64,000 nucleotides of DNA, from contig NC_021149.1 of assembly GCF_000380335.1 (NCBI RefSeq), positions 4,020,501-4,084,500 of the forward strand, in the 5' to 3' direction. Positions 36,571 through 45,006 of the stretch are shown here, piece by piece. The notes beneath the pieces were generated by a model, which did no database searches, was not told where the DNA came from, and saw nothing but the letters and a program-made list of their open reading frames with translations. The stretch's first letter is position 1, and each line of letters begins with the position of its first letter. The translations under genes were made by a program, and so were the position numbers. This DNA is from Azotobacter vinelandii CA. Lineage in GTDB: Bacteria; Pseudomonadota; Gammaproteobacteria; Pseudomonadales; Pseudomonadaceae.

Positions 36571-36597
36571 AGGAAGGCCGCATTTCGCGGCCTTCCT
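36571..36597. terminator. perfect hairpin after the acidic microprotein
   Basis: An 11-bp stem AGGAAGGCCGC/GCGGCCTTCCT with loop ATTTC starts 3 bases past the stop of the small acidic ORF. There is no T tract on either strand, so it may be a weak terminator or an mRNA end-protecting structure. Confidence 0.5.
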
Positions 36598-36599
36598 GT

Positions 36600-36740
36600 T
36601 CAGTTATCGCTGAGTTTCGCTACATGGTCGAGGTCGGGATAGAAAAGCTCCTCCTCTTCCTCCTCTTCTTCCTCCTCGATCTGAAATCCATAGTCTTCGC
36701 CAGAAATCACTTTGCTTCCGACCTGATAAAAGTCACCCAC
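36600..36740 (-). CDS. small highly acidic protein (46 residues, GTG start)
   Basis: A GTG-initiated frame encodes MGDFYQVGSKVISGEDYGFQ, then Ile, ten consecutive Glu, and LFYPDLDHVAKLSDN. A ribosome site GGGAG lies about 10 bases upstream of the GTG, and an in-frame stop lies just upstream of it. The local base composition is clearly lower in GC than its surroundings. It is downstream of glucose dehydrogenase on the same strand and is followed at once by a perfect hairpin. No relative is recognised; an inhibitor, chaperone or metal-binding role is conceivable but unproven. Confidence 0.5.
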   Translation of the reverse strand: MGDFYQVGSKVISGEDYGFQIEEEEEEEEEELFYPDLDHVAKLSDN

Positions 36741-36878
36741 TGCTTAGATCTCCCTATCCGTTTTTCGCTCTATCCGGGGCGCTTTCGCATCATGCGCGGC
36801 CCCTCTTTCAACGTAGCCCGGAAAACCGGAATTGGCCAAATGCGACGATGTCGCCATCAGCGATTCCAGCGGCGGGCT

Positions 36879-39284
36879 TCAGCGCTCCGTCTCGTCCTCC
36901 AGTGTCCAGGCGACCAGCGAGTCGCCGATCCGGGTGCCGAACGAGCTGTGCCCGCCGGCCATCACCACGACGAACTGCTTGCCGGTCTTTTCCGACAGGT
37001 AGGTGATCGGCGTCGCCTGGCCACCCGCGGGCAGGCGCCCCTTCCACAGTTCCTCGCCGTTGCGCAGATCGTAGGCGCGCAGGTAGTAATCCAGCGTGCC
37101 GCTGAGAAAGGCCACGCCGCCGGCGGTGACCAGGGGCCCGCCCAGCGCGGGCACGCCCACGGCGAACGGGATGAACGGCGCGTTGTCGCGGCTGGTGCCG
37201 TTCTTGTGCATCCACACCGGCTGCATGCTGCGCAGATCCACCGCCGTGACGTAGCCCCAGGGGGGCGACTGGCAGGGCAGGCCCAGCGGGGAGACGAACG
37301 GTCCCAGGTGCACCAGGTAGGGAGCACCGAGATTGGGCTGCAGGCCGAGTTCGCCGCCGCCTTCGCGGCGTTCCCCGGCCTCGACCTCGCCGCGCTCGAC
37401 CAGCCGCGAGACGAAGGCCAGGTAGTTGGGCGCGGCGAACAGCAGTTGCCGCTGCGGATCGACCGCCAGCGATGGCCAGTTGAAGGTGCCGACATTGCCG
37501 GGGTAGATCAGCGAGCCCTGCTCGCTCGGCGGCGTGAAGTCCCCCTCGTAGCGCAACTGGCGGAAGCGGATGCGGCACAGCAGTTGATCGAACGGCGTGG
37601 CGCCCCACATGTCGCGCTCGCGCAGCGGCTCCTGCGGGGCGTAGCTGAGATCGGAGGCCGGCTGGGTCGGTGCGGTGAAATCGCCCGTGACCGCGCCCTG
37701 CGGCACGGGCCGCTCGCGCACTGGCACCACGGGCTGGCCGGTGCGCCGGTCCAGCACGAACAGATCGCCGCCCTTGGTCGCCTGGATGATCGCCGGCACC
37801 TTGCCCTGCGGGCCGTCGAGATCGACCTGGGTCGGTTGCGAAGGCAGGTCGCGGTCCCACAGGTCGTGGTGCACGGCCTGGAATTCCCAGCGCACCTTGC
37901 CGCTGGCCAGATCGAGCGCCACCAGGGCCGCGGTGAAACGCTCGGCCTGCGGCGAGCGCCGCGCTCCCCACTGGTCCGGGGTCTGGTTGCCGGTGGGGAT
38001 GAAGACCAGCCCCAACCCTTCGTCGGCCACGGCGATGGTCCAGGAGTTCGGCGTGCTGCGCACGTAGGTCCCGCCCGCCGGCAGGGGCTCGGTGGCTTCC
38101 GGGTTGCCCGGGTCCCAGTTCCACACCAGCGCGCCGCTGCGCACGTCGTAGGCGCGGATCACCCCGCCGGGGGAGTCCACCGAGCCGTTGTCGGTCACCG
38201 AGCCGCCGACGATCAGCAGCTTCTCGGTCACCACCGGCGGCGAGGTCGGCAGGTACACCCCCAGGGCCTGGTCGCCCAGGCCCACCTTCAGGTCGATCAT
38301 GCCGCCCGTGCCGAAGTCCTCGCACGGCTTGCCGTCGCCGGGGTCCAGCGCGTACAGCGTGGCGTCGTTGGTCGGCAGGAACAGCCTGCGGCTGCAGCGC
38401 GCGGGAACGCCGGCGGCGGCCTCGCCGCCGGCGCCGGGGTAGGCCGCCGCATCGTGATAGGCCAGGCCGCGGCAGGTCATGTGCTGGTAGTACTTGGCCT
38501 CGCGGTTGATGTTCGGATCGAAGCGCCACAGTTCCTCGCCGCTGTCCGCGTCCAGGGCGATGGCGATGCTGTGGGGGGTGCAGATGAACAGGCTGTCGCC
38601 GATCTTCAGCGGCGTGACCTGGTTGGTGAATTCGGCCGGGTCGCCTTCGCGGGGCCAGTCGCCGGTATGGTATTCCCAGGCCTTCTTCAGCCGTCCGACG
38701 TTTCCGGGGGTGATCAGGTCGGCCGCCGAGTAGCGGTCGCCGCGCGCCGAGCCGCCGTATGCCGGCCACTCGCTCGCCGAGCGGTCGGCCGCTCCCGCCG
38801 GGCTTGCGCCGGCCATGCGCTCGGCACCGAACTCGCCGGCGATGCGCGAATGGTCCCGGGTCAGCGCGTAACCGGCCAGCAGTGCGCCGAGCAGCAGAGC
38901 GATGCCGAGCAGGCCGCTGGCGCCGTCCCGCCAGCGCGCCGGGACGCCGATATGGCGGTTGACGAAGGGCAGCAGCAGCCAGAGCCCCAGCACCCACCAC
39001 AGGTCGATGCGCGCCGCCAGCCGCCACCAGTCGGAGCCGGCCTCGTGAATCGTCCAGGCCAGGGTGGCGAGCAGCAGCACGGCATACAGCCAGATCGCCA
39101 GCCGCCGTCTCGCCAGGATCAGGATGCCCACGGCCAGCAGCCCGAGGCCGGCGAGCAGGTAGTACCAGGAGCCGCCCAGGACCGCCAGATAGGCGCCGCC
39201 GAGCGCCAACAGGGCGCCCATCAGCAGCGCCAGTATCCCGGTCAGCGTGATGCGCAGCGGCTGCGCCGCCCTTGTCGTGACCAT
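36879..39284 (-). CDS. gcd: membrane-bound PQQ-dependent glucose dehydrogenase
   Basis: This 801-residue enzyme oxidises glucose and other aldoses to gluconolactone in the periplasm and passes electrons to ubiquinone. Five N-terminal membrane segments (residues 1-140) precede an eight-bladed PQQ propeller with SEWPAYGGSARGDRYS, LWRFDPNINRE, HHDLWDRDLPSQP, TKGGDLFVLDRRTGQPVVPV and HSSFGTRIGDSLVAW. The length equals that of E. coli Gcd (about 796). The ATG at 39284 follows the family start. PQQ must come from pqq genes elsewhere. Its place beside sugar/alcohol porins supports an oxidative carbohydrate role. Confidence 0.95.
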   Translation of the reverse strand: MVTTRAAQPLRITLTGILALLMGALLALGGAYLAVLGGSWYYLLAGLGLLAVGILILARRRLAIWLYAVLLLATLAWTIHEAGSDWWRLAARIDLWWVLGLWLLLPFVNRHIGVPARWRDGASGLLGIALLLGALLAGYALTRDHSRIAGEFGAERMAGASPAGAADRSASEWPAYGGSARGDRYSAADLITPGNVGRLKKAWEYHTGDWPREGDPAEFTNQVTPLKIGDSLFICTPHSIAIALDADSGEELWRFDPNINREAKYYQHMTCRGLAYHDAAAYPGAGGEAAAGVPARCSRRLFLPTNDATLYALDPGDGKPCEDFGTGGMIDLKVGLGDQALGVYLPTSPPVVTEKLLIVGGSVTDNGSVDSPGGVIRAYDVRSGALVWNWDPGNPEATEPLPAGGTYVRSTPNSWTIAVADEGLGLVFIPTGNQTPDQWGARRSPQAERFTAALVALDLASGKVRWEFQAVHHDLWDRDLPSQPTQVDLDGPQGKVPAIIQATKGGDLFVLDRRTGQPVVPVRERPVPQGAVTGDFTAPTQPASDLSYAPQEPLRERDMWGATPFDQLLCRIRFRQLRYEGDFTPPSEQGSLIYPGNVGTFNWPSLAVDPQRQLLFAAPNYLAFVSRLVERGEVEAGERREGGGELGLQPNLGAPYLVHLGPFVSPLGLPCQSPPWGYVTAVDLRSMQPVWMHKNGTSRDNAPFIPFAVGVPALGGPLVTAGGVAFLSGTLDYYLRAYDLRNGEELWKGRLPAGGQATPITYLSEKTGKQFVVVMAGGHSSFGTRIGDSLVAWTLEDETER

Positions 39285-39444
39285 TCGTGCCTCCCCTACC
39301 CGCGTCTGTCGCGTAGCGGAAAACACCGGCCGCATAGCGGACGGGAACGTGTCCGACCCGGGCCGGCAGCTTGGTTATCGAACAAGAGTAGTGCGAAAGA
39401 CGGAGGCAGGAGCCCCGATTGGCCGCAACCGCGGCCGCGAAACG

Positions 39445-39480
39445 AAAAAAGCCCCTGCGGGAGATGCTCCCGCAGGGGCA
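39445..39480 (-). terminator. intrinsic terminator of porin 2
   Basis: On the minus strand GCCCCTGCGGGAG-CAT-CTCCCGCAGGGGC forms a perfect 13-bp stem and is followed by TTTTTT. This is a textbook rho-independent terminator directly after the porin 2 stop. Confidence 0.93.
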
Positions 39481-39489
39481 AGGGCCTGT

Positions 39490-40854
39490 TCAGAACAGAC
39501 GGAAGTCAAGCGGGTATTCGAAGATCAGACGCAGTTCGTCGAGGTTGGCCTCGGCGGTGTGGTCGCCGTAGACGCGGTGGGTGGCGTGCCAGATGCGGAA
39601 GGTCATGTCCTTGGCCGGACCGCTCTGCACCACGTAGCCGAGCCAGACGTCGTTCTCCCAGTGGCGACCGTCGCGGATGTTCTGGTAGGCGGCGTAGTGC
39701 GGCCCGGCCTTAGTGCCGTCGATGTCGGTGCCGCGCATGTAGCGGGTGGTGAAGCTCAGGCCGGGGATGCCGATACCGGCGAAGTCGTAGTCGTAGCGCG
39801 CCATCCACACCCGTTCGTTGGGGTTGTTGAAGTCGGAGGACTGGGAGAAGGTGTCCAGGTAGAAGTCCCAGGTGTTCCACACATAGTCGAACGGTGTGTC
39901 GCCGTCGATGTGAGTGCGCGCCACGGTGAAGCTGTGGGCGCCGACGTCGAGGCCGACATGGGCGCTCCAGGAATCGTTGTTGATATCGCCCATCAGCGAC
40001 TTGCCGGTGTCGCGGGTGCGGTAGTACTTGCCGCCGGCCCGGAGCTTCAGGCCCTCGCGCAGCGGCTGGTTCCACTCGACGCCGAGGAACGCCTGGTTCC
40101 ACACGTCGTCGAGCCGGCCGTGGTGCAGGCGCAGGAGCAGGCGATCGTTGACCTGGTAGTCGGCGCCGAAGTAGACGAAGTCGTCGGACTCCTTGAAGCG
40201 CCCGCCGTAGGCGGTACCGAGGTCGCCGTTGTGGGCGGTGGCGGTACGGTCGGCGTTGGATTCCAGCTTGCCGGCCTGCAGGGTCAGGCCCTCGATCGAG
40301 GTGTTCATCACGGTGCCGCCGCGAAAGCTCTGCGGCAGCAGGCGGATGTCACTGGTGTTGACCACCGGGGTGAGCGGGCGGACATCGCCGTAGCGCAGTT
40401 CGGTGTCGTCGAACAGGCGCATCTTCAGCGCCACGTCGAGCCGGCCGAATTCGTCCTTGGGGCTGCCGTCGAAATTGTAGCCGCGCCGCGGGACGATACC
40501 GTTGCCCGCCATGCCGTTACCGACCAGACCGTCGCCGCCGTCCAGCTTGATCCCGAACTGGCCGCGCACGTCCAGGCCGAAGCCGATCGGGCCGGGGGTG
40601 AAGCCGGACTCGAAGGTGGCGATCACGCCGTGCGCCCACTCGCTGCGGCGGGTCTTCTTCTCGCCGGTCTGCGGGTTGAGGGCGCTGTCGCCGTTGCGAA
40701 AGTCCTGGCTGAAGTAGATGTTGCGGTTCAGTACCTTGAAGCGGGAGCCCTCGAGAAAGCCCTCGTCGTCGTCGGCGGCGACGGCGGCCGTCGAAATGCC
40801 CAGGGCGAGAGTCAAGGACGCGGCACAGGCTGGATTCTTCTTGTTGAAACGCAT
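39490..40854 (-). CDS. OprD-family outer-membrane porin 2
   Basis: This 454-residue paralogue of the porin at 32.7-34.0 kb shows near-identical motifs: NRNIYFSQDFRNGD, TFESGFTPGPIGFGLDVRGQ, GRLDDVWNQ, NNPNERVW and terminal LIFEYPLDFRLF. The signal peptide ends near STAAVAADD. Codons 4-7 (AACAAGAAGAAT) again fit a Crc/Hfq A-rich motif. Upstream homology with porin 1 continues for about 100 bases, then differs: here it joins a vestige of the MalT-like gene's promoter and start. The duplicate may have a different substrate or inducer. Confidence 0.88.
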   Translation of the reverse strand: MRFNKKNPACAASLTLALGISTAAVAADDDEGFLEGSRFKVLNRNIYFSQDFRNGDSALNPQTGEKKTRRSEWAHGVIATFESGFTPGPIGFGLDVRGQFGIKLDGGDGLVGNGMAGNGIVPRRGYNFDGSPKDEFGRLDVALKMRLFDDTELRYGDVRPLTPVVNTSDIRLLPQSFRGGTVMNTSIEGLTLQAGKLESNADRTATAHNGDLGTAYGGRFKESDDFVYFGADYQVNDRLLLRLHHGRLDDVWNQAFLGVEWNQPLREGLKLRAGGKYYRTRDTGKSLMGDINNDSWSAHVGLDVGAHSFTVARTHIDGDTPFDYVWNTWDFYLDTFSQSSDFNNPNERVWMARYDYDFAGIGIPGLSFTTRYMRGTDIDGTKAGPHYAAYQNIRDGRHWENDVWLGYVVQSGPAKDMTFRIWHATHRVYGDHTAEANLDELRLIFEYPLDFRLF

Positions 40855-41003
40855 GGATTCATTCCTGTTGCTGGAGCATGACGCGGACGGGCCGGGTTCC
40901 GCGACCCGGCAAGACGGTGCCGCGTCCCGCGGCGGTGGCACGGCGGGTCGTACGTCGGTTTCGTTGGATTGGGCGGACTGGCGCTTGCCAGGGGCGTTGC
41001 GGA

Positions 41004-41048
41004 TCAGCCGGGGTGGCTGCAAGCCGGTGGTCGGTATCGTCGATCCAT
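41004..41048 (-). pseudogene. vestigial start of a MalT-like regulator gene
   Basis: A 14-codon frame begins MDRRYRPPACSHPG and stops. Its first four residues, the preceding CGAGGTA leader and the upstream promoter match the MalT-like gene at 31181 (MDRRHSERR). The body of that gene is absent and porin 2 follows. It is best explained as the stub left when a duplicated regulator gene was deleted. Confidence 0.5.
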
Positions 41049-41089
41049 CTTTCTACCTCGGGCCGGTCGTGCCGGCTTTCCTCTCGATC

Positions 41090-41193
41090 TTGTTTTTGTT
41101 CTGCGCGCGGTTCCGCAGGCGGGACGAAGCGGTGACCGTCACGACAAGAATACTGCCCCTCCCCCCCCAGGTATTCCCCCCCAGGTGGGTAGT
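41090..41193 (-). promoter_or_regulatory. duplicated regulator-type promoter now upstream of porin 2
   Basis: The core GGGCAG-TATTC-TTGT (41144-41158) matches 13 of 15 bases of the core before the MalT-like gene. Eighteen bases upstream of it lies ACTACCC-N3-TGGGGGG (41177-41193), as at 31293-31309. A leader motif AACAAAAACAA (41090-41100) fits Crc/Hfq binding. The TTGT variation weakens a sigma-54 reading. Bases 41194-41448 hold nothing recognisable. Confidence 0.5.
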
Positions 41194-41448
41194 CGCGGCA
41201 TGCTGGCAAGATGGATGGCGTGGCCTTCCGGCCGGAAAGCCTGCGAAGGCGCCACGGGACCCGGCGTCGGGCCGGGCGAGGACGAGCGACTGCCGCCGGG
41301 AGAAAACGCCCGGCGCTCTTCGTTCCACGACAGGTTCATAGGAGTCGGGAAGTGCGGGCGGCTCGAGGAGAGCGGCATGCGCCGGCGAGCGCGGCGCATG
41401 CGCGGGAGGAACGGCCGGCTCGGGGAAGAAGACGGCCGCGTCGAGGAA

Positions 41449-42411
41449 CTATTGCGGTGCCTTCCAGACGATCTCCCCGACTTTCACCGACCTGGGGATC
41501 AGCTTCTGCTCATGAAAGGTATCGGCGACCTTCTGTTGCACCGCGACGATCTCCGCCGACAGGGGTTGCACGCCATAGCGGGCGCGTTTCTGCCAAAGGG
41601 TCAGGACATCCTCGGGCAACCCCAGTTGCGGGGCGAGCAGGCGCGCCACCTCCCCGGGGTTGTCGTTGGCCCAGGCACCGGCCTTGGCCAGCTCGCCCAG
41701 GAGCGCCTGGAGCAGCTTCGGATTGGTCTCGGCGAAACGGCGCGACGCCTCGTAGAAGGCGTTGGTCTGCGACAGCCCCTCGTAGTTGCCCAGCACCCTG
41801 ACCGATGCGCCCTTCTCGATGGCCGCCAGGTAAGGGTCCCATACCGACCAGGCATCGACGCTGCGGTTCTCGAAGGCCGCCCTGGCATCGGCCGGCGGCA
41901 GGTAGACCGGCTGGATGTCGGCGAAACTCAGGCCGGCCTTGGCCAGCGAAGCCACCAGCAGGTAGTTGGCGCTGGAGCCTTTCTGCACCGCCACTTTCTT
42001 GCCCTTGAGCCCAGCGATGTCGGCGATCGGCGAATCCTTGTGGGTGACGATCGCCTCGGTCCTCGGCGCGTGGGGTTCGGCACCGACATAGACCAGATCG
42101 ATACCGGCCGCCTGGGCGAAGATCGGCGGCGGCGCCCCGGTGTAGCCGAAATCGACGCTGCCGGCGTTCAGCGCTTCGAGTAGTTGCGGGCCGGCCTGGA
42201 ATTCGTGCCAGGTCACCCGGTAGCCCTGTTCCCCCAGGGATTTCTCCAGGACGCCCTGGGACTTCAGCACCGCCAGCAGGCCGCCGCCCTTCTGGAAGCC
42301 GATCTTCAGGGCCTGCTGCTCGGCGCTGGCGACACCGGGCAACCCGAGCGCCAGGCCGGCGACGAGCGTCAGGGCCCCCAGCAGGCGCCGATGGAAGGTT
42401 ATGGAACGCAT
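41449..42411 (-). CDS. aliphatic sulfonate-type ABC substrate-binding protein
   Basis: This 320-residue periplasmic protein has a signal peptide (to about residue 29, LPGVASA) and the SsuA/TauA-like NMT1 fold: LKIGFQKGGGLLAVLKSQG, FQAGPQLLEALNAGSVDFGY, PPPIFAQAAGIDLVYVG and KVAVQKGSSANYLL. The family delivers sulfonates, taurine or nitrate-like solutes to an ABC transporter under sulfur limitation. No permease or ATPase gene is adjacent, so it is an orphan binding protein or serves a transporter elsewhere. Confidence 0.88.
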   Translation of the reverse strand: MRSITFHRRLLGALTLVAGLALGLPGVASAEQQALKIGFQKGGGLLAVLKSQGVLEKSLGEQGYRVTWHEFQAGPQLLEALNAGSVDFGYTGAPPPIFAQAAGIDLVYVGAEPHAPRTEAIVTHKDSPIADIAGLKGKKVAVQKGSSANYLLVASLAKAGLSFADIQPVYLPPADARAAFENRSVDAWSVWDPYLAAIEKGASVRVLGNYEGLSQTNAFYEASRRFAETNPKLLQALLGELAKAGAWANDNPGEVARLLAPQLGLPEDVLTLWQKRARYGVQPLSAEIVAVQQKVADTFHEQKLIPRSVKVGEIVWKAPQ

Positions 42412-42688
42412 TTTCTGACTCCCTCTGCTTGGACCGGCCCGCGCGCCCGCGCAAGCCACTGAGAAGCTGGGGAGCCTAAATCTTTTATCCGATTTCGATC
42501 TAATAAATTATTAAACTAATAACCTTTTAATATTTTCTAACCGAAAGGCCAGCACGCCGCAGTGACACGCCCCAAACGGTGCGATGAACGACCGGAGCGC
42601 GGGAGCTGACCCACCGGCGATGGCGGCGCCGAAAGCCGGAAGCATCGCGAACGGGTTCGCTCCCTCGGGGTGGCGACACCCCCGGCCG
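42412..42688. other. intergenic region between binding protein and copper receptor
   Basis: A 277-base region with an AT-rich patch (about 42477-42540, many TAATAAA-like runs) that probably carries the promoter of the sulfonate-type binding protein gene. No gene or clear operator is recognised. Confidence 0.4.
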
Positions 42689-44869
42689 TCAGAAGCTCAG
42701 GTCCACCCGCGCCCACAAGGTCCGCCCCGGCTCGTTGATCCGCGTGTCGCCCGGATAGTCGAAGCCGGCGTTGCCCGCCAGGTTGAGGTGTTCGCTGTAG
42801 CGCTTGTCCAGCAGGTTGTCGACGCCGGCGCTGAGCTTGAGGTGCCGGTTGAAGCGGTGCGCGCCGTTGAAGGAGAGCACGCCGAAGCCGGCGCTCTTGC
42901 CGAAATCCTGCCCCACCACGTTGCCCTGGCCTTCCGCCACCCGCGTCTGCCTGGCCACCAGCCGCCACAGGCCGGAGGCGCTCCAGTCGCCCTGCTCGTA
43001 GGTCAGGCTGAAACGCCCTTCCAGCGGCGGGATCTGCGGCAGCGCGCGGCCGTCCGAGCTGTTCTTGCCCCAGGCGTAGGCCAGGCTGGCGTCGGTCTTC
43101 CAATGCTGGCTCAAGCGGTAGGACAGACCCGCCTCGCCGCCGAAGATGCGTGCGTCGATGTTGCGCGCCGAGGACGAACCCATGCCCGACATGCCGCTGG
43201 CGTAGTCGAACAGGATGAAATCCCGCACCCAGCCGAGGTAGCCGGAGGCCCAGGCTTCCAGCGGCCCCCGCGCGTACTGGATGCCGAAGTCGAGCTGGGT
43301 GGTCTTCTCCGGGTGGATGGAATCGAAGGCGCTGGTCCGGCCCATGCTGTTGGTGGAGGAAAACAGTTCCCAGTAGTCCGGGAAACGCTGGGTGTGCCCC
43401 AGGCCGACATAGGCCGTCGCCGGAATGCCGGCGAGGCCGTGTTCGTAGCGGACGAAGCCGCTGGGCAGGGTGTCGCCGCGCTCCTTGCCGGCGGTGGGAT
43501 TGTTCCAGCTCGACATGCCCATGCTGCCGCTCAGCGTATCGCGGTGATCCTCGGCGTAACTGCGATCCAGCCGCGCGCCGAGGACGAGCCGCGAGGCGTC
43601 GCCCAGGTGCCGGGTCAGTTCGCCGAACAGGCCGAAGTTGTGGAAATCGGCGTCCTTGTTCCAGGGATAGTCGTCGGCGTCGACGAACGAGGCGCTGGTC
43701 ATGACGTGATGACCCATGGACATGCCGTGGCTCGCACTCGTGTAGGTGGAGGAGCGCTCGCGGTGCTCGCTGGTCTGGTAGTCGAGGCCGGCGACCAGTT
43801 GGTAGTGCTCCCAGCGCCAGGTGCCGGTCAGGCGTCCGCCCAGGGTGCGGCGGTCGACGTTGCTGGCCATCGGCATCGGCATGCTGGAATCCGCATCCGG
43901 GCTGCGCAGGCGGAAGTTGTCCATCACGTGGTCGGCGTAGTTGTAGTAGAGCCGCGCCTCGACCTTCTGGAAAACCTCGCCGATGTTCTCCAGCTCGAAG
44001 CGCAGCCCCAGGCTCTCGCGGTCGAACCGGGTGCCGTCCATGCCGCGCCCGGCGTAGCGGGACTCGCCGTCGCCGATGCCGTAGGTGAGTTCCAGCAGGC
44101 TGTCGGCGGTCGGCGTCCAGCCGGCGACGAATTCGCTGGTCCACTTGTCCCAGCGCGAGGGCACGGTGTCGCCGTCGCCATCCTCGTAGTCGTCCGCGTC
44201 GGAGCGGTTGGCGAGCAGGCGGAAATAACCCTGCTCGGCGCCGGCGGCAGCATCGATGCGGCGGTCGAAGCGACCGTTGGAGCCGGCCAGGAAGCTCATG
44301 TCGACACGCCCGCCCGGCGCGTCGAAACGTTCCGGGTTGCGTTCGAAGAGGACGGTGGCGGCCGAGGCGCCGGGGCCATGCAGCACACTCTGCGGGCCCT
44401 TGATGACGGTCAGTTCGTCGAAGGTTTCCGGCGCGATGTAGGAACTGGGCGAATCCATCCGCGCCGGGCAGGCGCCGATCATCTCGCCGCCGTTGGTCAA
44501 CAGCTTGAGCCGCGAGCCGAACATGCCGCGGAACACCGGGTCGCCGTTCACCCCGCCGCTGCGGATCGCGGAAAAGCCGGGAATGGTCTTCAGGTAGTCG
44601 GCGCCGTCGCTGGCCGGCACCGGCTGGCGGGGGATGCGCGGGTCGGTCACCACGGTCAGCGGCGCATCCAGGGCCACGCCGGTGATCACCAGCGGCGACA
44701 TTTGCAGGGAGTCGCTGTCGTCTTCCGGCTCGGCGGCCGGCAGGCTGCCGCTGGCCAGTAGGCCGAGCAGCGCGGCATGCGCCGGTGCCCGGCGCCAGTG
44801 CGGCAGGAGGCGGGAAAAGGTCTTGGGCAGGTGCGGGCGCGCCGCACGGCGAAACTTGTCGCGGTTCAT
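42689..44869 (-). CDS. oprC: copper TonB-dependent receptor (OprC/NosA-like)
   Basis: This 726-residue outer-membrane receptor resembles OprC of P. aeruginosa (723 residues). The plug has LKTIPGFSAIRSGGVNGDP and EMIGACPARMDSP, the latter giving a CxxxM copper site. A methionine/histidine-rich extracellular segment (SASHGMSMGHHVM) supplies an HxM-type partner. The barrel ends WARVDLSF. It imports copper, possibly for cuproenzymes such as N2O reductase. The DUF2946 gene lies upstream on the same strand, the same pairing seen next to leuA in Pseudomonas. Confidence 0.9.
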   Translation of the reverse strand: MNRDKFRRAARPHLPKTFSRLLPHWRRAPAHAALLGLLASGSLPAAEPEDDSDSLQMSPLVITGVALDAPLTVVTDPRIPRQPVPASDGADYLKTIPGFSAIRSGGVNGDPVFRGMFGSRLKLLTNGGEMIGACPARMDSPSSYIAPETFDELTVIKGPQSVLHGPGASAATVLFERNPERFDAPGGRVDMSFLAGSNGRFDRRIDAAAGAEQGYFRLLANRSDADDYEDGDGDTVPSRWDKWTSEFVAGWTPTADSLLELTYGIGDGESRYAGRGMDGTRFDRESLGLRFELENIGEVFQKVEARLYYNYADHVMDNFRLRSPDADSSMPMPMASNVDRRTLGGRLTGTWRWEHYQLVAGLDYQTSEHRERSSTYTSASHGMSMGHHVMTSASFVDADDYPWNKDADFHNFGLFGELTRHLGDASRLVLGARLDRSYAEDHRDTLSGSMGMSSWNNPTAGKERGDTLPSGFVRYEHGLAGIPATAYVGLGHTQRFPDYWELFSSTNSMGRTSAFDSIHPEKTTQLDFGIQYARGPLEAWASGYLGWVRDFILFDYASGMSGMGSSSARNIDARIFGGEAGLSYRLSQHWKTDASLAYAWGKNSSDGRALPQIPPLEGRFSLTYEQGDWSASGLWRLVARQTRVAEGQGNVVGQDFGKSAGFGVLSFNGAHRFNRHLKLSAGVDNLLDKRYSEHLNLAGNAGFDYPGDTRINEPGRTLWARVDLSF

Positions 44870-45006
44870 CGGATTTCCACGTCGTCGGATTTCGGAAAGG
44901 CGCACCGGATCGTCCGCACGGGCGCAGATCGGACCCGGCGAGCGAACGAAGCGCTGCCGGCGCGCGATGCGACGCGAGCGGACGATGAAGGTGGCCGGGA
45001 AGCCGG

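Noticed and set aside
36600-36740. PqqA, the PQQ precursor peptide, beside gcd
   Set aside because: It lacks the E-x-x-x-Y precursor motif spacing of PqqA and is twice as long, with a poly-Glu tract instead.
36453-39713. 1086-codon plus-strand frame opposite glucose dehydrogenase
   Set aside because: Antisense shadow of gcd; it would also cover the acidic microprotein and the hairpin.
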